NCBI GenBank assembly: GCA_905236545.1
Contig: CAJOQO010000254.1
Coordinates: forward strand, 1-16,415
Source of the DNA: an uncultured Lachnospiraceae bacterium
Lineage (GTDB): Bacteria > Bacillota > Clostridia > Lachnospirales > Lachnospiraceae
Length of the DNA: 16,415 bases
Direction: 5' to 3'
Shown here: positions 6,633 to 13,274 of the stretch, piece after piece
How the letters are laid out: the number at the start of each line of letters is the position of its first letter
Position numbering within the stretch: position 1 is the first letter of the stretch
The notes under the pieces: model-generated
Database searches by the model: none
What the model was told of the DNA's origin: nothing
Seen by the model: the letters and a program-made list of their open reading frames with translations, nothing else
Position numbers and translations under genes: made by a program

Positions 6633-7997
6633 ATGCTGACTGCAGAGGAAAAGAGAGCCAGAGATGAGCGGCTTCAGGAGTTGACAGATGTTGCTTTGAA
6701 TGCGAATAAGATGGACATTGGACTTTATCAGAAGTTTGATGTCAAGAGGGGGCTTCGCGAATCGAACGGACGCGGCGTTCTGACCGGACTGACAGAGATC
6801 TCGGATGTAAACGGGCATAAGGAAGTGAACGGAGAGTTTGTTCCGATCGAAGGAGAACTCTATTATCAGGGATACAGGGTCAGCGATCTGGTTGCCGGCA
6901 ACAGGAATAAGAAGTTTAACTTTGAGGAGGCAACCTATCTGCTGCTGTTCGGAGATCTTCCGACCAAGGCGGAACTCAGGGAGTTTATTCATTTGCTGTC
7001 TCAGTACAGGGAACTGCCGTCAAAGTTTGTCAGGGATGTCATCTTGAAGGCACCGAGCAAGAATATCATGAATGGAATGCAGCGTTCGGTTCTTACCCTG
7101 TATTCCTATGATCAGGATCCGGACGACACTTCGATCCAGAATGTGTTTCGCCAGGCGCTGCAGCTGATCGGCGTGATGCCGATGATTGCCGTGTACAATT
7201 ATCATGCGTATCAGCATTATAACAATGACCGTTCCCTGATTATCCGCTATCCCAGCGAGGAACTCTCCACATCGGAAAATATTCTGCGCATGCTCAGAGA
7301 TGATGGCGCCTATACGGATCTGGAGGCGAAGGTTCTGGATCAGTGCCTGGTGATCCACGCAGAGCATGGCGGCGGCAACAATTCCACCTTCACGACACAT
7401 GTTGTTTCATCGACCGGTACCGATACGTATTCTGCCGTAGCGGCTTCGCTGGCTTCCCTGAAGGGACCCCGTCATGGCGGGGCGAATCTGAAGGTTGAGA
7501 AGATGTTTGCCGACATCAAGAATCATCTGTCCAACTGGGAGGATGAGGAGCAGATCCAGGCGTACCTTGAGAAAATCATGAAAAAAGAGGCATTTGACTG
7601 CTCCGGACTGGTCTATGGAATGGGGCATGCGATCTATACGCTGAGTGATCCGCGTGCCGTGATTCTGAAAGAGGCAGCCAGAAAGCTCTCTGAGGCGAAG
7701 GGACTGGAAGAGGAATTCTCATTGTATGAGTCCGTAGAGCGCATCTCATCGAAGCTGCTCACGGAACGCAAAAAACTGTCGAAACCGATCTGCTGCAATG
7801 TTGACTTCTACTCGGGATTCGTTTATTCCATGCTTGGGATTCCGAGACAGCTGTATACCCCGATCTTTGCGATCGCCAGGATATCAGGGTGGGCGGCACA
7901 TCGCATGGAGGAACTCATCAATGAGGGCAAGCTGGTCCGTCCCGCTTACAAATATGTGGGACATCACCGTGCCTATCGTAAACTGGAGGACAGATGA
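6633..7997 (+). CDS. gltA: Citrate synthase (citrate/2-methylcitrate synthase family)
   Basis: Condenses acetyl-CoA with oxaloacetate to citrate in the cytoplasm. In fermentative Clostridia this mainly feeds 2-oxoglutarate and glutamate synthesis (established role, applied by inference). The 454-residue protein shows the catalytic triad in its family contexts: His245 in HAEHGGGN, His332 in GMGHAIY followed by DPR, and Asp391 in NVDFYSG. The CoA/substrate segment LKGPRHGGAN is also present. It has an N-terminal extension of roughly 40-60 residues compared with short bacterial forms. ATG follows GGAGGTG at good spacing. First gene of an operon: its stop overlaps the start of pfkA. A methylcitrate synthase cannot be excluded from sequence alone, but no prp genes are nearby. 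Very confident of family. Confidence 0.95.
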   Translation: MLTAEEKRARDERLQELTDVALNANKMDIGLYQKFDVKRGLRESNGRGVLTGLTEISDVNGHKEVNGEFVPIEGELYYQGYRVSDLVAGNRNKKFNFEEATYLLLFGDLPTKAELREFIHLLSQYRELPSKFVRDVILKAPSKNIMNGMQRSVLTLYSYDQDPDDTSIQNVFRQALQLIGVMPMIAVYNYHAYQHYNNDRSLIIRYPSEELSTSENILRMLRDDGAYTDLEAKVLDQCLVIHAEHGGGNNSTFTTHVVSSTGTDTYSAVAASLASLKGPRHGGANLKVEKMFADIKNHLSNWEDEEQIQAYLEKIMKKEAFDCSGLVYGMGHAIYTLSDPRAVILKEAARKLSEAKGLEEEFSLYESVERISSKLLTERKKLSKPICCNVDFYSGFVYSMLGIPRQLYTPIFAIARISGWAAHRMEELINEGKLVRPAYKYVGHHRAYRKLEDR

Positions 7998-8971
7998 TGG
8001 CTTCGAAGATTAATACGATTGGTGTTCTGACGAGCGGCGGAGATGCACCGGGCATGAATGCCGCGATCCGCGCGGTTGTCCGGATCGCAATCGGTAAGGG
8101 ATTGAAGGTCAAGGGGATCTACCAGGGATATAAGGGCCTGCTCAATGAGGAGATTCAGGAGCTGGGCGTGAGGGACGTATCCGATACCATCTCGAAAGGC
8201 GGCACATTTTTATATACGGCAAGGAGCTCCGAATTCCGTACGCCGGAAGGACAGAAGCGGGCAGCCGAGAACTGCCGGAAGAATGGAATCGAAGGCCTGG
8301 TCGTGATCGGCGGCGACGGGTCATTTGCAGGAGCAGGAAAGCTTGCCGAGCTTGGGATCAATACGATTGGCATCCCGGGTACGATCGATCTGGACATCGC
8401 GTGCACGGAATATACGATCGGGTTCGATACTGCGGTGAATACCGCAATGGACGCCATCGATAAGGTCCGGGATACTTCGACTTCTCATGAGCGCTGCTCG
8501 ATCATCGAGGTGATGGGCAGGCGTGCCGGCTATATCGCGCTGTGGTGCGGTATCGCGAACGGCGCCGAGGATATATTGCTCCCGGAGACGTATGATTATG
8601 ATGAGCAGAAGCTGATCAATAATATTATTGAATGCAGGCGGCGCGGAAAGAAGCATCATATTATTGTGAATGCGGAGGGAAACGGGCATTCTGCGTCGAT
8701 GGCGCGCCGGATCGAGGCGGCGACAGGCGTGGAGACCCGTGCGACGATTCTCGGCCATATGCAGCGCGGCGGCTCCCCGACCTGTAAGGACAGAGTCTAT
8801 GCTTCCATGATGGGTGCTTATGCGGTCGACCTTCTTGCGGATGGAAAGACCAACCGTGTTGTCGGGTACCGCGATGGCGACTGGGTGGATTTTGATATGG
8901 CCAATGCGCTTGCGATGCAGAAGACGCTTCCTGAGTATATGATTCGCGTAGCGAAGGCACTGTCCATTTGA
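7997..8971 (+). CDS. pfkA: ATP-dependent 6-phosphofructokinase
   Basis: Phosphorylates fructose 6-phosphate to fructose 1,6-bisphosphate, the committed step of glycolysis. The product is 324 residues, the normal length for a bacterial PfkA. Motifs in order: TSGGDAPGMN (nucleotide-binding loop), GGDGS (Gly at the position that is Asp in pyrophosphate enzymes), PGTID with catalytic Asp131, VMGRRAG, and GHMQRGGSP. GGDGS and PGTID rather than GGDDS and PKTID indicate ATP use. The usual TIDND reads TIDLD here. Two adjacent ATGs compete: 7994 (overlapping the upstream stop as ATGA) and 7997 (TGATG). The latter is chosen because GGAGG (7985-7989) is then 7 nt away rather than 4. Translational coupling with citrate synthase is likely. 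Confidence 0.96.
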   Translation: MASKINTIGVLTSGGDAPGMNAAIRAVVRIAIGKGLKVKGIYQGYKGLLNEEIQELGVRDVSDTISKGGTFLYTARSSEFRTPEGQKRAAENCRKNGIEGLVVIGGDGSFAGAGKLAELGINTIGIPGTIDLDIACTEYTIGFDTAVNTAMDAIDKVRDTSTSHERCSIIEVMGRRAGYIALWCGIANGAEDILLPETYDYDEQKLINNIIECRRRGKKHHIIVNAEGNGHSASMARRIEAATGVETRATILGHMQRGGSPTCKDRVYASMMGAYAVDLLADGKTNRVVGYRDGDWVDFDMANALAMQKTLPEYMIRVAKALSI

Positions 8972-8987
8972 GAGGTGCAGCGAAAAC

Positions 8988-9902
8988 ATGATCACAAGTA
9001 CGGCGAATCCGAGGATCAGAGAACTTGTCAAGCTGAAGAAGAGCGCGCGGGAACGGATGAAAGAAGGCGTATTCCTGGTGGAAGGGCCGAAAATGTTTCG
9101 CGAGATTCCGCAGAACCTGTGCAGAGAAGTATATGGATCGGAGTCATTCCTTCATACGGAGGAAGGCTCCGCTTTATTGCGGGGAAAAGGGCTTTGGAAA
9201 GGATCCGGAAAAGGCCCTGAGAAAGGATCCGGGAAAGATTCTGAGAAAGGATCCGGGAAAGGCTCTGAGAAGGGATCCGGAAAAGATTATGAGAAGGGCT
9301 CTGAAAATGGTTTTGTAGAGATGGTTTCGGATCCGGTCTTTCAGTACCTGTCTGACACGAAGACACCGCAGGGGATTCTTGCCGTTGTGAAGCAGCAGGA
9401 ATATGAGCTCCCGGATCTTATAAAAAAAGAGACCGCTCCGCTCATACTGATTCTGGAGAATCTGCAGGATCCGGGAAACCTCGGAACCATTCTTCGAACC
9501 GCTGAAGCGGCCGGCGCGGCCGGCATCATCCTTAGCAGCGGCTGCGCCGACATCTATAGTCCGAAGGTCACCAGATCTACCATGGGGAGCATTTTCCGGG
9601 TTCCCTTTCTCTATACAGATTCTCTGAAGGAAACGATCCTTTCTCTGAAAAGGCAGGGGGTCCGCATCCTGGCCGCGCATCTGAAAGGGAGTGTCAGCCT
9701 CTATGAAGCGTCATTAACGGGAGCAGCTGCCCTGATGATCGGAAATGAAAGCCGCGGCCTGACAGAGGAAATTGCTGCTCTATCAGACTGTGCTGTCCGG
9801 ATCCCGATGAGCGGCAGCGTCGAATCCTTGAACGCTGCGGTGGCCGCCTCCATTCTGATGTTTGAAGCCAGGCGGCAGAGAATGGCGCAGGCGTATGTGT
9901 GA
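8988..9902 (+). CDS. SpoU/TrmH-family RNA 2'-O-methyltransferase with internal repeat insert
   Basis: A predicted S-adenosylmethionine-dependent ribose methyltransferase acting on rRNA or tRNA. The 304-residue protein has an L30e-like substrate-binding domain (about 1-135) and a SPOUT knot domain with all three motifs: motif 1 at 152-170 (ENLQDPGNLG, then Arg170), motif 2 at 252-257 (GNESRG) and motif 3 around 273-283 (IPMSGSVESLN, Asn282). Residues 71-106, between the first domain's helix and the strand leading to VSDPVFQYLSDTKTPQGI, are a tandem repeat KGSGK(G/D)xE that relatives normally lack; this explains the extra length over the usual ~265 residues. The start is 16 nt after pfkA with AGAGGTG 10 nt upstream, and it is the last gene before a strong terminator. 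Family is secure; the exact target nucleotide is unknown. Confidence 0.92.
   Translation: MITSTANPRIRELVKLKKSARERMKEGVFLVEGPKMFREIPQNLCREVYGSESFLHTEEGSALLRGKGLWKGSGKGPEKGSGKDSEKGSGKGSEKGSGKDYEKGSENGFVEMVSDPVFQYLSDTKTPQGILAVVKQQEYELPDLIKKETAPLILILENLQDPGNLGTILRTAEAAGAAGIILSSGCADIYSPKVTRSTMGSIFRVPFLYTDSLKETILSLKRQGVRILAAHLKGSVSLYEASLTGAAALMIGNESRGLTEEIAALSDCAVRIPMSGSVESLNAAVAASILMFEARRQRMAQAYV
9198..9308 (+). repeat. 24-nt tandem repeat inside the methyltransferase gene
   Basis: Four full units start at 9198, 9222, 9246 and 9270, followed by a partial fifth at 9294. Each contains a GGATCCGG core and encodes KGSGK(G/D)(P/S/Y)E. The unit is a multiple of three, so copy-number change would keep the frame. 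Confidence 0.9.
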
Positions 9903-9928
9903 AAGCATATGCCTGCGCTTTTTCTTTC
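9885..9928 (+). terminator. Strong intrinsic terminator overlapping the 3' end of the methyltransferase gene
   Basis: Arms 9885-9897 and 9906-9918 form 13 pairs (one G-U) around an 8-nt loop, followed by TTTTTCTTT. The left arm encodes the last residues and the stop codon TGA (9900-9902) lies in the loop. Confidence 0.9.
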
Positions 9929-9966
9929 TCCGGCTGGATCCACAGATGTTGTTACATAATTGTTTC

Positions 9967-9995
9967 TTGACAAAGGGAGAAAGTGGGAGTAATAT
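9967..9995 (+). promoter_or_regulatory. Promoter of the secreted wall hydrolase gene
   Basis: A perfect TTGACA (9967-9972), a 17-bp spacer and TAATAT (9990-9995). A TATAAT at 10034-10039 could be a second start but lacks a good -35. From the first promoter the leader would be about 265 nt. Confidence 0.6.
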
Positions 9996-10253
9996 GCCAT
10001 TAAAACGTAACAAATTCGTAATAATTTTAATAATATAATTCATAATTCCAAACGCATTCCGGAGAATTGGGTTTTCTGATCCGCATTGTGGGAGGTCTTG
10101 AGAGGGATTTTGTTTCAGGAGGCTCTCTCCCGTGGGAATGCCGGAGCAGGGAGGATTGCCCCTGGAGATGTCAGAGGAAAGAATGCCGGGTGAAAGGTGA
10201 TGGTGCCGGGAAATGCCGGGCTGAGGATACTGGAGACAGTGAGCAGAAGATTG

Positions 10254-10260
10254 AGAGAGG
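10254..10260 (+). promoter_or_regulatory. Ribosome binding site that sets the hydrolase start
   Basis: AGAGAGG ends 8 nt before ATG 10269. The in-frame upstream GTG 10197 has no comparable site and would add 24 residues ahead of a typical signal peptide. Confidence 0.65.
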
Positions 10261-10268
10261 TCATTGTG

Positions 10269-12059
10269 ATGAGGAAAGCACAGAAACTTGCCGCAGGAAT
10301 TGCAGCCGCCATGGTGGTGAGCACTATGAGCGCGCCGGTTTCCTTTGCGGCGGACAATGCATTCGGAATCGATGAGTTGAACTGGACTGATGAGGACTGG
10401 AACAGTATCGCGATGGCAAATGATGATACGGTTGATACCGGGGCTGTCATCCGTACAGGTGCGGATGTGGACAGTAAGGCCGCCGGCTACCTCTATCGCG
10501 GAGCCGCTGTTCAGGTGGTAAACAAAGGCGAGGAGTGGACGGAAGTGAAGTCCGGCAATGTAACCGGATTTGTGAAAAATGAATTCCTGGCCTTTGGCGA
10601 TCAGGCGCGCGGTCTGGCATCGCATTATGGCAGGCAGGGGATCATAGCAAACTGGGATGATGTAAATGTATTTGCAGACGATGATGCGGATTCTGATATT
10701 ACGACACAGCTGAGTGACGGAACTCCCATGAGCATGCTGGAGGACAATGGCCACTGGATCACGGTCCAGCACGGGGCGGATTCTGCCGGATTTGTGTCGG
10801 AGGATGACGTATCGAGAGTACTGCTTGTGGATACTGCTGTGCCTGCAGACGGTGAGGATGTGGCAGATGTGCCTGCTACGATGACATCTTACGATATCCC
10901 TTCATTGACTGCTGCGGAGGCGTCAGTTCCGCAAGGAAATGCGGATTCAGCAGAGGGCACCGATGTTTCTTATGATCCGGCGCCGGATGCATCCGAAACG
11001 CAGGAGAATGCATATTCGGAAGATGCTTCTGTTTATGCGCAGGACAGCACCGGTCAGGAAAGCTATGCGCAGGACAGTTACAGTCAGGACAGCTACGCAC
11101 AGGAAAGCTACACGCAGGACAGCACCGGCCAGGAAAGCTATACGCAGGACAGTTACAGTCAGGATAGCTACGCACAGGAAAGCACCGGCCAGGACAGTTA
11201 CAGTCAGGACAGCTACAGCCAGGACAGCTCCACGCAGGACAGTTCTTCGGGAACACAGATGCTGACTGCAGAGACTGTCAGCGATGACGCGCAGATTCAG
11301 GCATTGTACGAAGCGTATATCGAAGCGCAGAACGCGGCGATGGACTGCACTTCCGAGGCTGATGCGCAGGCCAGGGCGGACGCGGCGATCGCAGCGTGGA
11401 ACACCTATGTTGCGGCATGCGGAGAGACGTCAGCAGCTGTTCCGGTGTCTTCGTCAGCAGGTGATTCTTCAGCGACGGATGCATCCTGCGAGAATACGGC
11501 AGCAGATACATCTTACGAGAATGCAGCAACAGATGCATCTTACGATACAGCAGCGACTGATACATCTTACGATACAACAGCGGCTGATACGTCCTATGAT
11601 TCAACGGCGGCAGGTACGTCCTATGAAGAATATACGGACACTTCGGCAGAGCAGAGTGCGGCTTCTGCGGAATCGCAGGCGGCGGATTCATCTGCTTCGT
11701 CCTCATCGGGAGAGAACGCTTATGGAAGCGTTTCCGATCTGGATCTGCTTGCGGCGATCATCTGGTGTGAGGCAGGAAACCAGTCCTATGATGGGATGGT
11801 CGCGGTTGGACAGGTTGTGATGGATCGTGTTGCCAGCCCGAGCTTCCCGAATTCCATCTCGGAAGTCCTGAACCAGCCGGGTCAGTTTACTCCTGCAAGC
11901 TCGGGAGTTCTGCAGTCAGCACTTGCATCGGGTGTGAACTCGACCTGCTACTCTGCTGCGTCTGATGCAATGAGCGGCGCCGCTCCTGTTCCCGGGTATC
12001 CGCTGTATTTCAATACACATAGCGGAAGCTATCAGTTGGGTGCTCATTACTTCTCATAA
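10269..12059 (+). CDS. Secreted SH3-domain cell-wall hydrolase (SleB/Hydrolase_2 type)
   Basis: A predicted exported enzyme that cuts peptidoglycan. From ATG 10269 it has 596 residues: signal peptide 1-27 (MRKAQ, hydrophobic core, SFA then ADN), two bacterial SH3-like domains (about 53-109 and 122-187) for wall binding, an acidic linker, 14 five-residue repeats of (Y/T/S)xQ(D/E)S at 256-325, a helical Ala-rich stretch (about 336-385), six 9-residue repeats rich in DTSY at 401-454, and a C-terminal hydrolase domain (about 485-596) with Glu501 in WCEAGNQ as the likely catalytic acid, plus GYPLYFNTHSG. SleB-like domains act as lytic transglycosylases or amidases; which applies here cannot be told. 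The SH3 plus Hydrolase_2 combination is common in Lachnospiraceae. It has its own promoter and terminator. The repeats probably let the catalytic domain reach through the wall (inference). Confidence 0.9.
   Translation: MRKAQKLAAGIAAAMVVSTMSAPVSFAADNAFGIDELNWTDEDWNSIAMANDDTVDTGAVIRTGADVDSKAAGYLYRGAAVQVVNKGEEWTEVKSGNVTGFVKNEFLAFGDQARGLASHYGRQGIIANWDDVNVFADDDADSDITTQLSDGTPMSMLEDNGHWITVQHGADSAGFVSEDDVSRVLLVDTAVPADGEDVADVPATMTSYDIPSLTAAEASVPQGNADSAEGTDVSYDPAPDASETQENAYSEDASVYAQDSTGQESYAQDSYSQDSYAQESYTQDSTGQESYTQDSYSQDSYAQESTGQDSYSQDSYSQDSSTQDSSSGTQMLTAETVSDDAQIQALYEAYIEAQNAAMDCTSEADAQARADAAIAAWNTYVAACGETSAAVPVSSSAGDSSATDASCENTAADTSYENAATDASYDTAATDTSYDTTAADTSYDSTAAGTSYEEYTDTSAEQSAASAESQAADSSASSSSGENAYGSVSDLDLLAAIIWCEAGNQSYDGMVAVGQVVMDRVASPSFPNSISEVLNQPGQFTPASSGVLQSALASGVNSTCYSAASDAMSGAAPVPGYPLYFNTHSGSYQLGAHYFS
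11034..11243 (+). repeat. 15-nt tandem coding repeat (14 units) with higher-order structure
   Basis: Fourteen contiguous five-codon units encode (YA/YS/YT/TG/ST)Q(D/E)S. A larger period is visible: the block TGQES-YxQDS-YSQDS-YAQES recurs, so 20-25-residue blocks were themselves duplicated. Confidence 0.9.
11469..11630 (+). repeat. 27-nt tandem coding repeat (6 units)
   Basis: Six nine-codon units at residues 401-454 follow the pattern (A/T)A(T/A)D(T/A)SYxx. The first unit has Cys in place of Tyr. Confidence 0.85.
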
Positions 12060-12093
12060 GATGACCCCGGATAGATTTCCTGTCAGCTCCCAT

Positions 12094-12132
12094 GAAAGAA
12101 GACATCTCCACCCTTAGGAGATGTCTTCTTTC
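12094..12132. terminator. Bidirectional hairpin terminator between convergent genes
   Basis: Arms 12094-12109 and 12117-12132 are a perfect 16-bp complement with a 7-nt loop, and both 3' arms are pyrimidine rich (CTTCTTTC). It sits between the hydrolase stop (12059) and the DUF4364 stop (12191) and can serve both strands. Confidence 0.8.
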
Positions 12133-12190
12133 GTACGTGTGCTATTGTTCTGCGTGTTATCATGCAGATCCGCGCACATGGATCCCTTTG

Positions 12191-12790
12191 TTATGATCCG
12201 GCCTGACCCTTATCCGTTTCTTTTTCCTCTTCCTGGCTCTCCGTCTCCGCAACGATCCGGTCGATGTGGTCTGGCTGCGTCAGACGCCGAATGACGAGGG
12301 CGTAGATCTCCTGGCAACTGTTCTTCCATTCCTTCGACACGATCTTTGCCTGTGTCTCATTCGGGACCGTCAGCGTCATATCGATCAGGGCGGTGGAATG
12401 CTCCATGACACGGCAGCGCACTGCCCAGTCGCCTTCGGTTGTGCGATAGTATTCAGCCCGGCTGGAAAGCGCTTCGCGGAACGCAAGGCGCATCTTCAAA
12501 AGATAGGCATCGATCTCAGACCGGATCGAGGCGGAAAGCGTACTGCGCAGCGCTTCTATGCTTTCCTGCCCGGCGTCGGTCAGAGCGTAATAGCGGTAAT
12601 CCGGATAAGCATCCTCATGAACAAGACCGGCGTCGATCAGCTCTCCCAGAGCGTATTGGACATTAAAATAGTTCGTGTAACCCAGATCAAGAAATACATT
12701 CGAAATCTGACTGTTTGTCAGGGCGAAATCCACTCTGCTCAGAGTGTACATCGCCATCAGTTTGTAAAGGGTATTCAGCTGCTGCGTCAT
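12191..12790 (-). CDS. DUF4364-family winged-helix protein
   Basis: A 199-residue protein matching the pattern of the clostridial DUF4364 family: LYKLMAMYTLSRVDFALTNS, GYTNYFNVQYALGELIDAGL, YYALTDAG, later EYYRTTEGDWAVRCRV and LIDMTLTVP. The first 80 residues read as a PadR-like winged helix (helix-turn-helix around 26-50, wing near 66-73), so a DNA-binding regulator is likely. The rest forms a conserved alpha/beta domain of unknown ligand, and the last 20 residues are acidic. The minus-strand start has AGAGGA 6-7 nt upstream. A weak minus-strand promoter lies near 12925-12953, which would place the 11-nt repeat array in its leader. It converges on the hydrolase gene and is divergent from the deacetylase-like gene. 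Family call confident; target and function unknown. Confidence 0.88.
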   Translation of the reverse strand: MTQQLNTLYKLMAMYTLSRVDFALTNSQISNVFLDLGYTNYFNVQYALGELIDAGLVHEDAYPDYRYYALTDAGQESIEALRSTLSASIRSEIDAYLLKMRLAFREALSSRAEYYRTTEGDWAVRCRVMEHSTALIDMTLTVPNETQAKIVSKEWKNSCQEIYALVIRRLTQPDHIDRIVAETESQEEEKETDKGQAGS

Positions 12791-12835
12791 TGCGGTTCCT
12801 CTTAATCTGAAGATAATGGGCCTGATCCTGTGGCT

Positions 12836-12890
12836 GCCACGGATCTGTCACGGATCTGTCATGGATCTGTCGCGGATCTGCCACGGATAC
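12836..12890. repeat. 11-nt tandem array, five units
   Basis: Units start at 12836, 12847, 12858, 12869 and 12880: GCCACGGATCT, GTCACGGATCT, GTCATGGATCT, GTCGCGGATCT, GCCACGGATAC. The period is close to one DNA helical turn. Confidence 0.9.
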
Positions 12891-12924
12891 AGGCAGGAAT
12901 GTGCACTTATGATGCGACTCTCTC

Positions 12925-12953
12925 ATGATACCATCCGTTGTACGCAAACACAA
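12925..12953 (-). promoter_or_regulatory. Possible promoter of the DUF4364 gene
   Basis: Read on the minus strand: TTGTGT (12953-12948), 17 bp, TATCAT (12930-12925). The -10 is good and the -35 is weak. Confidence 0.35.
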
Positions 12954-13131
12954 TCGGCAAACATGATGCGGATGCGTGTCAGCGCAGACGGTTCACGGCC
13001 TGTGGGGAAGGGGACGTGAATCGGAACAAACCGTCCTGTGAATGAATGGTAAACACAGTCACAGACCATGACAGCCGGAATAAAGTATGATAAACTAATG
13101 TCTAATTCAAACAAATGGGGTTCTGGTTGTG

Positions 13132-13176
13132 CCGGATCTGAAGGCTGCGGATCTGAAGGCTGCGGATCTGAAGGCT
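13132..13176. repeat. 15-nt tandem array, three units
   Basis: Three units at 13132, 13147 and 13162 of (C/G)CGGATCTGAAGGCT; the second and third are identical. It shares the octamer CGGATCTG with the 11-nt array 250 bp away. Confidence 0.9.
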
Positions 13177-13212
13177 GCCGGGGCTGGCGGCTCCCGGCAT
13201 GAATGGGCTCCC

Positions 13213-13274
13213 GTCAGAACGGCCCGGCGCAGACGTTTGATGGGGCTGTCCGGCAGAACTGTCCGGCGCAGACG
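13213..13274. repeat. Imperfect 23-nt direct duplication
   Basis: Copies at 13213-13235 and 13252-13274 agree at 20 of 23 positions, sharing CCGGCGCAGACG, with a 39-nt period. Confidence 0.7.

Larger units (their letters stand above)
9903..10268 (+). other. Leader and promoter region of the secreted hydrolase gene
   Basis: After the terminator this holds a promoter (9967-9995), a very AT-rich stretch with a second TATAAT (10034-10039), and a purine-rich leader. AATGCCGG occurs three times in that leader (10137-10144, 10182-10189, 10212-10219), with a related GGTGCCGG at 10202-10209. No known riboswitch pattern (including the c-di-AMP ydaO type common on wall hydrolase genes) was recognised. 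Confidence 0.55.

Noticed and set aside
6362..6667. Plus-strand frame of 101 codons before citrate synthase
   Set aside because: It runs through the terminator, promoter and operator and into the citrate synthase start; composition is not protein-like.
7994..8971. Pyrophosphate-dependent phosphofructokinase
   Set aside because: The GGDGS and PGTID motifs indicate ATP use; pyrophosphate enzymes carry GGDDS and PKTID.
9960..10268. c-di-AMP (ydaO-type) riboswitch before the hydrolase gene
   Set aside because: Expected because such riboswitches often precede wall hydrolases, but the conserved core sequences are not present.
10197..10268. Upstream GTG start for the hydrolase
   Set aside because: It would put 24 residues before a textbook signal peptide and lacks a ribosome binding site; ATG 10269 has one.
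10876..11256. Cys/Pro-rich minus-strand frame of 126 codons
   Set aside because: It is the antisense image of the QDS repeat in the hydrolase gene; the Cys pattern is an artefact of the 15-nt period and there is no ribosome binding site.
11284..11820. Arg-rich plus-strand frame of 178 codons
   Set aside because: It overlaps the hydrolase gene in another frame, and its composition is a frame shadow of Ala/Asp/Ser codons.
12836..13176. Tandem arrays considered as a CRISPR
   Set aside because: Units are 11 and 15 nt with no unique spacers and no cas genes in the window.
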